Below are positions 7,880 to 15,415 of a stretch of 64,000 nucleotides of DNA, piece after piece. Source of the DNA: Avichristensenella sp031549905 (GTDB lineage Bacteria; Bacillota; Clostridia; Christensenellales; Aristaeellaceae); assembly GCA_031549905.1 (NCBI GenBank), contig JAVBPC010000012.1, positions 74,267-138,266 on the forward strand. Direction: 5' to 3'. A program made the position numbers and the translations under genes. Every line of letters begins with the position of its first letter. Position 1 is the stretch's first letter. The notes under the pieces are model-generated. The model did not search any database. It was not told the DNA's origin and saw only the letters and a list, made by a program, of their open reading frames with translations.

Positions 7880-10343
7880 TCTTTCCGTATTTTTTATCGC
7901 GCTGCGATACATAACCACCTACTTTGAAGGGGAAGGCATCCCCTTGCAGAAGGTGCTTCAGGCGGCAACCGCATTGTGCATTGCGGTTGCCGCAATTGGC
8001 CTTGTCATCCATTGCGCAAAAAAGAAAAAAGATGGCGCGTTTGCCCGGCTGATATGGCGTTCGGCAACGGTAGGCTTTGGCATGGCGCTGTTTACGCTGC
8101 TCAACGCCGTATGGCCGTCCGTAAGCGGATATGTATCCGAGAAAACCGGCATCGCCGCGCGGTCATTCACCGCACTTTCCGCAGGCGTAAGCATAGGGCT
8201 GTTTTCTCTTGCAATGTTCATTTCCGCCCGGTTTTTCACCAAAGACCCCAACAACCAAAGCCTGCTGAGCACCCGGCAGGTGTACAATGTTATGGGATTC
8301 GTTTCTGCCGGCCTGCTCGTGCTGTACCTGCTGCAAGAGCTTGTGACGCCGGTGTTTCAGGGCTTCCTGCTCTTCATGTTCGTTTCTGCGGAGCTGCTCA
8401 GCATCCTTTTCTGGTTTTATGATCCGTTTATCTACATTCTGTCGCAGTTCTTTACCGGGCGCAAAAAGGTGCCCTGCAAGCCCACGCCGGGCCGCATCAA
8501 CCGCTTTGCCGTCATCGGCTGCGCGCATAACGAGCAAAACGTTATCGGGCAGCTGGTAAAGTCGCTGTATAGCACTGCCTACCCCAAAAACCACTATGAT
8601 ATTTACGTTATCTGCGATAACTGCACCGATGAAACGGCCCGTGTTGTCCGCGAAAGCGGCGCCATCGCCATGGAACGCAACGACCCCGATCATCGGGGCA
8701 AGGGTTTTGGCTTGAAATGGATGTTTCAAAAGCTGGAAGAAGAGGAGCAGAGGGGCAATAAGTACGATGCGTACATTGTGCTGGATGCCGACAACGTTGT
8801 CAACGAAGCCTTTTTTGACGCCATCAATGAGAAGATGAACGAAGGTTACGAGATACTGCAAACGTACCTGGGCTGCAAGAACCCCGGGGATACGTGGGTA
8901 TCAATGTGCTATTCGTACGCCTATTGGGTCAGCAACAGCATCTACCAGGATGCCCATTCCCGCATTGGGCTTAGCGCGCAGATGGGCGGCACCGGTATGG
9001 TGCTTCGCCCCAGCGTGCTGCGCGATATCGGGTGGGATACCGATTCCCTGACGGAGGATCTGGTGCTCACATCCCGCTACCTGCTGGGCAAAAACCTGTC
9101 CTGCTGCTGGGTGCACGAAGCCAAGCTGTATGATGAAAAGCCGCTGAAGCTGATCCCCTCTATCCGTCAGCGCACCCGCTGGATGCAGGGACACATGGCG
9201 GCCATGTTCAAATTCGCACCCAAACTTTTCTTAAGCGGCATCCGCCATCTCAGCCTCAAGCAGCTTGACCTGGCCTTTTACCTTTGCAGGCCGTTCCTGA
9301 ACCTGCTGCTGCTTGTAACGTATCTGGTTCATATATACTACAACATCTTCGAGCCCCAAAGCTCGATGTCCATCTCCTTTGTGATGGGGCAGAACACCTC
9401 GATGCTGCTGCTGCTCGGGTCGTTCACGCTGCAGTTTTTCGTGCTGTTTCGGGAACGGTATGCCCGCTATATCCCAAGCTTCATCCTACAGCTGGGCTTT
9501 TCTTTCAGCTGGTACCCGGCCATGTTCCGCGGGCTGATCAAGAACAGGGAGCGCTATTGGGTTTCCACCGTACACACCAGAAGCATCAGCATCACGGAGG
9601 TTGCAGAAGACGCCCGCAGACAGGAGGCCAAGGAGCGCCTCAAGGGGCTTGACAACCTGCACCGGCTGCCGCTTGGGCAAATCCTGCTAAAGGCCACGGT
9701 GATCACGCGGCAGCAGCTGGATGACGCGCTGACCCGGCAGAGCGAACAGGGCGGGTTCCTGGGCGATATCATTGTGGATATGAACGCCATCACGCAGGAA
9801 ACCCTGAGCGCGTATCTCTCCGTGCAGCAATCCATCCGCGAGGAAGCCTCCAAGGCGGGCCGCGGCGATGAGCATCTGCGCCTGGGCGATATCCTGGTGG
9901 ACGCCGGACTGATCACGCAGGAACAGCTGGAAAACGCCCTTGCATACCAGAAAAAAATGGGCGGACTGCTGGGAGAGTGCCTGATCGCCACCCGTGTAAT
10001 GCCGGTAGACCTGCTGCAGGTGCTTCTGGAAGTGCAAAAGCTGCTGGATGTGAACTTTGTGTCTTCGACGGGCGCGCGGGTGCTTATCCGCGGCCTGATG
10101 GAAAGCCGCACGGAAAATATCGGCACCTTGCTGCAAAAAGGCGGGCTGGTGTCCGAATCTCAGATGAAGCTTGCGCTGGAACACCAGCAGCAAAGCGGCC
10201 GCATGATCGGTGAAACCCTGGTTGATGACGGGTTCATCAGCCAGCCGACCCTGGATATCATGCTTGCGCTGCAAACCAAGGGCCGCGCCTTTATCAGCAA
10301 GCAGAAAGACGCCAATGTACCGGAGGAGGTGCTGCAGCCGTGA
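7872..10343 (+). CDS. Membrane GT2 polysaccharide synthase with three MshEN-like repeats (NfrB-like)
   Basis: 823 aa. About five membrane helices fill residues 1-190. A processive-type GT2 domain follows (209-440): AVIGCAHNEQNVIG, LDADNVV (DxD near 302), TEDL (near 394) and QRTRW (near 432), as in cellulose and hyaluronan synthases. More membrane helices come next (about 465-560). The C-terminal part holds six copies of LGxxL-x10-L-x3-L-x2-Q, starting at 601, 630, 671, 700, 750 and 779: three pairs, each with exactly 29-residue spacing. This is the layout of the MshEN c-di-GMP-binding domain; pair 2 (RLGDIL) keeps the Arg before the first motif. Start codon is TTG at 7872, inside the wecB 3' end, with AGGAG 13 bases upstream. 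E. coli NfrB has the same GT2-MshEN order and also depends on WecB. Confidence 0.85.
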   Translation: MVDLSVFFIALRYITTYFEGEGIPLQKVLQAATALCIAVAAIGLVIHCAKKKKDGAFARLIWRSATVGFGMALFTLLNAVWPSVSGYVSEKTGIAARSFTALSAGVSIGLFSLAMFISARFFTKDPNNQSLLSTRQVYNVMGFVSAGLLVLYLLQELVTPVFQGFLLFMFVSAELLSILFWFYDPFIYILSQFFTGRKKVPCKPTPGRINRFAVIGCAHNEQNVIGQLVKSLYSTAYPKNHYDIYVICDNCTDETARVVRESGAIAMERNDPDHRGKGFGLKWMFQKLEEEEQRGNKYDAYIVLDADNVVNEAFFDAINEKMNEGYEILQTYLGCKNPGDTWVSMCYSYAYWVSNSIYQDAHSRIGLSAQMGGTGMVLRPSVLRDIGWDTDSLTEDLVLTSRYLLGKNLSCCWVHEAKLYDEKPLKLIPSIRQRTRWMQGHMAAMFKFAPKLFLSGIRHLSLKQLDLAFYLCRPFLNLLLLVTYLVHIYYNIFEPQSSMSISFVMGQNTSMLLLLGSFTLQFFVLFRERYARYIPSFILQLGFSFSWYPAMFRGLIKNRERYWVSTVHTRSISITEVAEDARRQEAKERLKGLDNLHRLPLGQILLKATVITRQQLDDALTRQSEQGGFLGDIIVDMNAITQETLSAYLSVQQSIREEASKAGRGDEHLRLGDILVDAGLITQEQLENALAYQKKMGGLLGECLIATRVMPVDLLQVLLEVQKLLDVNFVSSTGARVLIRGLMESRTENIGTLLQKGGLVSESQMKLALEHQQQSGRMIGETLVDDGFISQPTLDIMLALQTKGRAFISKQKDANVPEEVLQP

Positions 10344-10903
10344 AAGAGCTGATCACCATTCTTGGCTACATTGCCGATACGGTATCCGTCTGGTTCTTCT
10401 GCTCGGTGTTTTCCATTTACATACTGCCGCTGATCTTTGACCGCGTCATCTTCTTTTTGCCCAAGATGATCCAGATGGCAAAGCGGGATGAAGTGACGCG
10501 CAAGGGCATTTTTGCGACGATAGGCGAAATTGCGCTGTGGATAGGGGTGGTGGCAGCGGTCTTCGGGTACTTGCTTCTGTGGCGTCCGGTGCTGTTCGAG
10601 CTTGTCACCGTCTCGCACCCCGCCTTTGTGGCCTGGGGCATCGGGACCCTGTACTTCATCTACCGCGTAACCCACTTTGACCGCATCATCAAGCGGGATT
10701 TCTATTACAACGGGTATATGCGCTATATCACGCCCACAGCCCTGAACGCCTATCAGCGGTTTATACAGGATTTGGACAGCCTCTATATTGAGGATCTGGA
10801 ACGGCTGCTTTCGCAGGATCTTCCCTACATGCACCGGCAGGCTGTATTGCGCAAGCAGAGGGAACGCAACGTGCAACAGGGCGCGCCACAGAAGGAAAAG
10901 TAA
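10340..10903 (+). CDS. Membrane protein of unknown function, third gene of polysaccharide operon
   Basis: 187 aa. It begins with GTG at 10340, overlapping the TGA of the synthase gene (GTGA), with GGAGGAGG at 10322-10329. Three hydrophobic segments are visible: VSVWFFCSVFSIYILPLIF (about 15-33), IGEIALWIGVVAAVFGYLLLW (about 61-82) and HPAFVAWGIGTLYFIYRV (about 93-110). A basic C-terminal tail of about 75 residues (KRDFYYNGYMRYITPTA, then a helix ending RKQRERNVQ) is probably cytoplasmic. I recognise no family. Strict coupling to the glycosyltransferase suggests an accessory role in export or assembly of the polymer. Confidence 0.75.
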   Translation: MKELITILGYIADTVSVWFFCSVFSIYILPLIFDRVIFFLPKMIQMAKRDEVTRKGIFATIGEIALWIGVVAAVFGYLLLWRPVLFELVTVSHPAFVAWGIGTLYFIYRVTHFDRIIKRDFYYNGYMRYITPTALNAYQRFIQDLDSLYIEDLERLLSQDLPYMHRQAVLRKQRERNVQQGAPQKEK

Positions 10904-10911
10904 CGTGCCGC

Positions 10912-10942
10912 AAAAAGCTTCCCACACCGGGAAGCCTTTTTG
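10912..10942 (+). terminator. Terminator of wecB operon
   Basis: AAAAAGCTTCCC, loop ACACC, GGGAAGCCTTTTTG: a near-perfect hairpin with a T run, 9 bases after the last stop. Confidence 0.85.
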
Positions 10943-10980
10943 TTTGCTTTTCCCTTCCGCTTTTGCTATTTTGAATAGAA

Positions 10981-11006
10981 TGCAACCTTAGCGATCCTTC
11001 CGTCAT
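10981..11006 (+). promoter_or_regulatory. ECF-type promoter, probably autoregulatory
   Basis: TGCAACCTT at 10981-10989 and CGTCAT at 11001-11006. The AAC-type -35 and CGTC -10 are typical of ECF sigma promoters, and the site lies about 50 bases upstream of the ECF sigma gene, so self-activation is likely. Confidence 0.6.
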
Positions 11007-11056
11007 CCTATAAGTGTAAGATCGATTTTACAGACTCTTTCCCCCGGGAGGCACAC

Positions 11057-11530
11057 ATGACACAACAGGAATTCGCGGAGCGCATCATTGCGATGCAGGC
11101 GGTGTTATACCGCGTATCCACCACGATCCTGCGGCAGCTATGCGACCGCGAGGATGCGGTGCAGGAATGCATCCGCAAAGCCTGGCAATCCCGCGAAAAA
11201 CTGAAAGATGAGCGGGCTATGCAGGCATGGGTCATCCGCATTCTTGTCAATGAGTGCTACAGCGTGCTGCGCAAGCGCAAACGGGAATGTCTGGCGGATG
11301 TACTCCCCGACCGCGAGGTGGAGGCGGACGCCAACCCCAACCTGTACCGCCTGTTCACGGGCCTTTCGGAAAAATACAGGCTGCCCATGGTGCTGCATTA
11401 TGTGGAGGGATACCCCATCGATGATATATCCCGGATGCTGCGGCTACCGCAGGGCACGGTCAAATCACGCTTACACCGGGGGCGCTTGATCATGAAAGAT
11501 CAACTGGCCGCAGAGGAGGTGCGCGTATGA
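11057..11530 (+). CDS. ECF RNA polymerase sigma factor
   Basis: 157 aa, start MTQQEFAERIIAMQAVLYRV after GGGAGGCACAC. The sigma-70 region 2 is at about residues 8-75 (YRVSTTILRQLCDREDAVQECIRKAWQ, then AWVIRILVNECYSVLRKRKR). Region 4 is at about 98-150 (LSEKYRLPMVLHYVEGYPIDDISRMLRLPQGTVKSRLHRGR), a typical HTH. It directs polymerase to extracytoplasmic-stress promoters. The anti-sigma gene overlaps by four bases (ATGA), the usual pairing, and an ECF-like promoter lies upstream. The signal is unknown; the fused solute-binding domain of its partner suggests an external small molecule. Confidence 0.9.
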   Translation: MTQQEFAERIIAMQAVLYRVSTTILRQLCDREDAVQECIRKAWQSREKLKDERAMQAWVIRILVNECYSVLRKRKRECLADVLPDREVEADANPNLYRLFTGLSEKYRLPMVLHYVEGYPIDDISRMLRLPQGTVKSRLHRGRLIMKDQLAAEEVRV

Positions 11531-13572
11531 AGCGCGAGGAACTGAAAGCAATGTACGGGTCTGTGCCCGAAAGCTTCGAAAAAAGCGTAGCCTCCGCATT
11601 ACGGCAAACGGAGGAGGCAAAACCGATGAAACGATTTTCTGCGCGCGTTGCGCTGATCGCCGCGCTGGCCATCATAGCGCTTTCCGTCGTCGCATATGCG
11701 GCGGCAACAAACCCCACGATCATCGAGCTATACACAAAATGGTTTGGCAGCAATGATACCGTGGAGATGCTCAAGGAGCAGACCGTACAAAAGCCGGCGC
11801 TGACGTACGAACTGGATGACATCACCATCGCGGTGACCGAGGTCATTTTTGATGGCAACACGCTGTACACCACGGGCGTGGTCGCCCCCAAAGCCGGCAG
11901 CAACGTGGTCATCATGTCGGATATGGTAAACCCCAGCCTGCCCGCCGGCTTTGATGTCTTCCGCGGGGATGCGGCCCCCGAGGGCGCGCCCACCTACGCG
12001 GAACTGGCAGCCGAAAAGGGCGCGAAGCTGCTGCACACCCATGTATGGGTAGAGGCCGAAGGCGGCGACGGCAGCTACATGAACGACTCCGTGCCGCTGA
12101 CCGACGGCACATATTCCTTCATCAATGAGTTTCCGGATGCCCATGTGGCGGATGGCAACATTTCCGGCATCATCGGCGCGCTGCAATACGAGGTGACCGA
12201 AGACGGCATCGAAATCGAAGGTACGCGGGTCAGGAATGAATGGTCCTTCACCGTGGGGGCAGTGGCGAAGGAGCTGCGCACGCCGGAACCGAAGCCCGTC
12301 GCCACGGCCATCCCGCAGGAATACCAGGAGAATGCGCTGATCGTTGTGGATTCTGAGTACGCGCCGCAGGCAGAAGCGTATGTGCAGGCGTTCCCGGACC
12401 AGCCGGTCATCTTCAAAGACGGTTTCTACGATGACATCGGCATGAATTACACAACCAAGGCCATCCTTGAGGGCAAGGAAGAATGGGATGTGATGAACCT
12501 GTCCACCGTTTGGACGGACCTGCCGTTGCTGATGGAAAGCGGCGCGCTGGCAGATCTTGCCGCAAGCGACACGCTGGCAGACGCCGTGGCGCGCATGCAT
12601 CCCGCCATTCAAAGCGCGGTCGGCGTAGACGGCAAGGTGTACGCGCTGCCCACCTACATGAACTGCCAGTATGACGCGCATTACCGTTGCGGAGAACACG
12701 CCTGGGCGGAAATGAACTTCACGGATGCGGACATCCCGCAAACGCTGGAGGGACTCTACCAGTTTATCGAGAAATGGGCGGCCCTCCCGGCGGCGGAAAG
12801 AGCAGGCGTAAACCTGGGGCTTGCCAACCTGGACGGCAACCCCGGCCTGTACCGCAGGTGGCTGCTGGAGATGCTGATGGCGCAGTACGGCGCATACATG
12901 GATTACGCAGATCAGCCGCTGGCTTTCGATACGCCGCTGTTCAAAACACTGTTGGCGCGCGTAGAGACGGTCTCCGCGCTGCTCAAGGCGGCGGAGAAGG
13001 GCGCGCCGGGGTACTCGCTTGTCGACCAGGGGCCGTACAGCATGGCCCAAATGCGCCGCATCATGCCGCTGCGCGTATCGGAAGAGTCTCCCTATATCGC
13101 CGCGTCCTCCCTGACAGTGTATGTCATCAACCCTAACAGCAAACACATGGATGCCGCCATCGCGTATGTGGAAACCGCGCTTGGCGCCGTTGAACCCGAG
13201 CAGCGCGCGCTGCTGTACGCCGATGTTACGCGGGAAGACCTGCCCAGCGACAGCTACCAGGCGGAAATAGAATTCTGGCAAGGTCAACTGGCGCAGGAGA
13301 CGAAAAAGGAGGAACAGGAGAGGGCCCAGTACATGCTGGACAAGTTCACGGCCTATGAGGAGAGACGCCCCGCATACGTTGTGGAAGCGGAAGACCTGGC
13401 TTATTACCAGCAACATATTGCGCCGCACCTGTTCTTCCCATCGCAATCTGTGTTTGATGCGGGCGGGGACACCTGGCTGGCACTTGACAAGCTGAAGAAA
13501 CAGTATCTGGGCGACACAATCGATGCGGATGGGCTGATCAAGGGGCTTGACGCGTTGGTGCAAGGGAAATAA
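11527..13572 (+). CDS. Anti-sigma (DUF4179-like) membrane protein fused to a solute-binding domain
   Basis: 681 aa. Residues 1-37 are cytoplasmic (MKREELKAMYGSVPESFEKS), the expected sigma-binding part. One membrane helix follows (about 41-60, VALIAALAIIALSVVAYAAA), then a DUF4179-like extracellular domain (about 75-250). From about 262 to 681 the sequence resembles a type-1 extracellular solute-binding protein: LIVVDSEYAPQAEAYVQAF, EWDVMNLSTVWTDLPLLMESGALADL, GVDGKVYALPTY and LTVYVINPNSKHMDAA. Most DUF4179 anti-sigmas end near residue 250-450 with unrelated tails. I infer that ligand capture controls release of the sigma factor. The reading frame is continuous. Confidence 0.8.
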   Translation: MKREELKAMYGSVPESFEKSVASALRQTEEAKPMKRFSARVALIAALAIIALSVVAYAAATNPTIIELYTKWFGSNDTVEMLKEQTVQKPALTYELDDITIAVTEVIFDGNTLYTTGVVAPKAGSNVVIMSDMVNPSLPAGFDVFRGDAAPEGAPTYAELAAEKGAKLLHTHVWVEAEGGDGSYMNDSVPLTDGTYSFINEFPDAHVADGNISGIIGALQYEVTEDGIEIEGTRVRNEWSFTVGAVAKELRTPEPKPVATAIPQEYQENALIVVDSEYAPQAEAYVQAFPDQPVIFKDGFYDDIGMNYTTKAILEGKEEWDVMNLSTVWTDLPLLMESGALADLAASDTLADAVARMHPAIQSAVGVDGKVYALPTYMNCQYDAHYRCGEHAWAEMNFTDADIPQTLEGLYQFIEKWAALPAAERAGVNLGLANLDGNPGLYRRWLLEMLMAQYGAYMDYADQPLAFDTPLFKTLLARVETVSALLKAAEKGAPGYSLVDQGPYSMAQMRRIMPLRVSEESPYIAASSLTVYVINPNSKHMDAAIAYVETALGAVEPEQRALLYADVTREDLPSDSYQAEIEFWQGQLAQETKKEEQERAQYMLDKFTAYEERRPAYVVEAEDLAYYQQHIAPHLFFPSQSVFDAGGDTWLALDKLKKQYLGDTIDADGLIKGLDALVQGK

Positions 13573-13594
13573 ACATTGCAGGGTAAATAATCAT

Positions 13595-13630
13595 AAAAAA
13601 GGGCGGCTTCCCGGATTGGGGGAGCCGCCC
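13595..13630 (-). terminator. Terminator of APH-like gene
   Basis: Stem GGGCGGCT...AGCCGCCC (13601-13608 with 13623-13630, plus inner TCCC/GGGG pairs), followed on the minus strand by TTTTTT (13595-13600). Confidence 0.85.
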
Positions 13631-13672
13631 ACCTGGGTTATAATGGTTTTTGCTTCATGGGCCGCTATGGCT

Positions 13673-14659
13673 TTACTTCATGTCAATCGGCAGCCCGAAC
13701 CCGGCGTGCTTTTCTTGCATGATGCCGCCGATTGTTTCCCGCAGCCCTGTCATCCATTCCGGCTCGCAGTCCCACTTTTCATGGGTCGCGCGCAGGCAGC
13801 GGGCATACCCGTACAGGTTCACAAACCGGCGGAAGGCAGGCATCCAGGCAGCCATTTCCGGGTCCAGCGGCCTTTCCGTTTGGTACCCCTCCAGGAAACA
13901 TGCGGTAGCTTGCACCCGGTGCTGCTCCGGCAGCTCTTCGCGGATGCTATCCAGCGCCTGTTCCACATCGGCAGCGTACCAGAAAACCATGGCATCATCA
14001 AAATCGATCGGGGTACACAGGTCGGAAGCCGCGTCATAGAACACGTTGTCCAGTTCAAAGTCATAGTGAATCAGGCCGTAGGTTTCGTCCGACAGCGGCA
14101 GCGCGCCAAGGCATTCGCGCAGCAGCCGGACCTCTTTCAGCGCTTCCGGCGCGGCGGCGCAGGCGGCAAGCGTCGCCTCGCACCAGTCAAGCCGGTCGCT
14201 CCACGACGGACGCCCGGGCGCGCGGTAGCCCTGGCTGAGACGGTGCAGCCTGCCCAGCGACTGCCCATAGCGGCGGTATACGCCATCCGCATAGTCCACG
14301 CGGTCCAGCCGCTTCCCCCGCGCCTTTTCAAACAGTACCGCAGCATAGACGCCCCACGGCGTATCCGCCGCGATCACCGCTTCGCCGTTCATCGCTTGAA
14401 CAGGTTTCACGCACGGGTACCCCTGCGTTTCCAGGTAGCGCAAAAATTCCGTCTCTGCCATGATCTGCGCGGCGGGCTTTTCCGTTTCGGGCGTTATACG
14501 CAGGAAAAAGCGGGCGTCCCCGACATCCACGGTATACACCGCGTTCGCCGAACTGCGGAAAAAGTGAATCTCCGGCTCCTGCCCGCCGCCAAGGTTCCAA
14601 TGGCCGCACATCATCCTAGCAAGGTTTTCATTTTCAAACAGGTGTTTAAACTGCATCAT
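13673..14659 (-). CDS. Aminoglycoside/choline kinase-like phosphotransferase
   Basis: 328 aa, start MMQFKHLFENENLARMMCGHW after AAAGGAGATACCACCTC. The APH fold is visible: N-lobe NAVYTVDVGDARFFLRITP, then VLFEKARGKRL, the catalytic loop LIHYDFELDNVFYD near residues 198-211 (a H.D....N Brenner-type motif), and the metal-binding CTPIDFDDA near 216-224. Such proteins phosphorylate small hydroxyl compounds; this one may act on a sugar, choline or homoserine-like substrate and need not be a resistance enzyme. It is followed by a strong terminator and preceded by two hairpins and a 13-codon reading frame. Confidence 0.82.
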   Translation of the reverse strand: MMQFKHLFENENLARMMCGHWNLGGGQEPEIHFFRSSANAVYTVDVGDARFFLRITPETEKPAAQIMAETEFLRYLETQGYPCVKPVQAMNGEAVIAADTPWGVYAAVLFEKARGKRLDRVDYADGVYRRYGQSLGRLHRLSQGYRAPGRPSWSDRLDWCEATLAACAAAPEALKEVRLLRECLGALPLSDETYGLIHYDFELDNVFYDAASDLCTPIDFDDAMVFWYAADVEQALDSIREELPEQHRVQATACFLEGYQTERPLDPEMAAWMPAFRRFVNLYGYARCLRATHEKWDCEPEWMTGLRETIGGIMQEKHAGFGLPIDMK

Positions 14660-14690
14660 GAGGTGGTATCTCCTTTCGCTCTAAAGGCGC

Positions 14691-14717
14691 AAAAAACCGC
14701 AAGCGAAACGCCTGCGG
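14691..14717 (-). terminator. Terminator between dcd and APH-like gene
   Basis: Minus strand: CCGCAGGCG-TTT-CGCTTGCGG then TTTTTT. It lies 32 bases upstream of the APH-like start, so it ends dcd transcription or attenuates the kinase gene. Confidence 0.7.
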
Positions 14718-14751
14718 CCTGTGTATTGTTTTGCAGCAGTTCACGCCCAAA

Positions 14752-14770
14752 GCGGGCGGTATCCGCCCGC
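14752..14770 (-). other. Strong GC hairpin
   Basis: GCGGGCGG-TAT-CCGCCCGC: a perfect 8-bp stem with a three-base loop, 7 bases beyond the stop of the 13-codon reading frame and ahead of the terminator at 14691. The arrangement (short frame, hairpin, terminator) resembles a translation-coupled attenuator, but no alternative pairing is obvious to me. Confidence 0.5.
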
Positions 14771-14776
14771 GGTTAT

Positions 14777-14818
14777 TCAGCTGTCCGCCACCTCATTGCG
14801 TATCATCCGACGGTTCAT
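14777..14818 (-). CDS. Possible 13-aa leader peptide
   Basis: ATG at 14818 with AAGGGAG eight bases upstream; reads MNRRMIRNEVADS then TGA. It lies between dcd and the APH-like gene on the same strand and is followed by two hairpins, the second a terminator. The good ribosome binding site is the only support for translation. A leader-peptide role would be inference. Confidence 0.35.
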   Translation of the reverse strand: MNRRMIRNEVADS

Positions 14819-14861
14819 GTCGCTCACTCCCTTCGGAATTATGGATGCAGTATACCACGAC

Positions 14862-15404
14862 TCAGCCCAAATGTATATCCTCATCCAATTGGATAAGGGA
14901 ACCCGTCGCGCTCCTTTGCCCCTGATACTTTCCCCGGTAAGGCTTTTCCGCATCCCTGTCCAGTTGCGCGAACACCAGCTGCCCCACCCTGCGCCCGGCT
15001 TGCAGCTCAATCGCGCAGCTGCTGGCGTTGAACAGCTCCAGCGTGATTTCGCCCTCAAACCCCGGATCGACCCACCCGGCGTTCTGTATGAACAGCCCAA
15101 GCCGGCCGATGGAGCTGCGGCCCTCCACAAAGGCAGTCATGTTGTCGGGCAGGCGGAAGTACTCCATCGTTGTCGCCAGCACGAATTGGCCCGGCAGCAG
15201 CAGGAAGCGCTCGGAGGCGATGTTGCGGTACTGCACCTTCGTATCCATCCGCAGGATGGCATTGCTGCCAGCCTCCACCACGCTGAATGTGTTGCCCAGG
15301 CGAATATCCACGCTGGCGGGCTGTATCTGGAAATCCTCCAGCGGATCGATGCCAAGCTGCCCGCTGCGCAGCAGAGAGCGGATGGTCTTGTCCGAAAGGA
15401 TCAT
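14862..15404 (-). CDS. dcd: dCTP deaminase
   Basis: 180 aa, start MILSDKTIRSLLRSGQLGID with ATAGGAGGCGCGCCC upstream. Family landmarks: IQPASVDIRLGN near residues 26-37, then PGQFVLATTMEY near 70, EGRSSIGRLGLFIQNAGWVDPGFEGEITLELFN near 90-122 (active-site SSxxR and the catalytic Glu), and YRGKYQGQ near the C terminus. It converts dCTP to dUTP (or directly to dUMP in bifunctional forms), feeding dTMP synthesis. It starts 11 bases after the N-acetyltransferase gene and shares its promoter at 16227-16255. Confidence 0.92.
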   Translation of the reverse strand: MILSDKTIRSLLRSGQLGIDPLEDFQIQPASVDIRLGNTFSVVEAGSNAILRMDTKVQYRNIASERFLLLPGQFVLATTMEYFRLPDNMTAFVEGRSSIGRLGLFIQNAGWVDPGFEGEITLELFNASSCAIELQAGRRVGQLVFAQLDRDAEKPYRGKYQGQRSATGSLIQLDEDIHLG

Positions 15405-15415
15405 GGGCGCGCCTC

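Noticed and set aside
11728..13563. Long minus-strand reading frame opposite the anti-sigma fusion gene (611 codons).
   Set aside because: It mirrors the codons of a well-supported gene, is rich in His/Arg/Gln without any family pattern, and lacks a ribosome binding site. The same holds for frames at 38247-39740, 55892-57583 and 58126-59673; high GC at third positions produces them.
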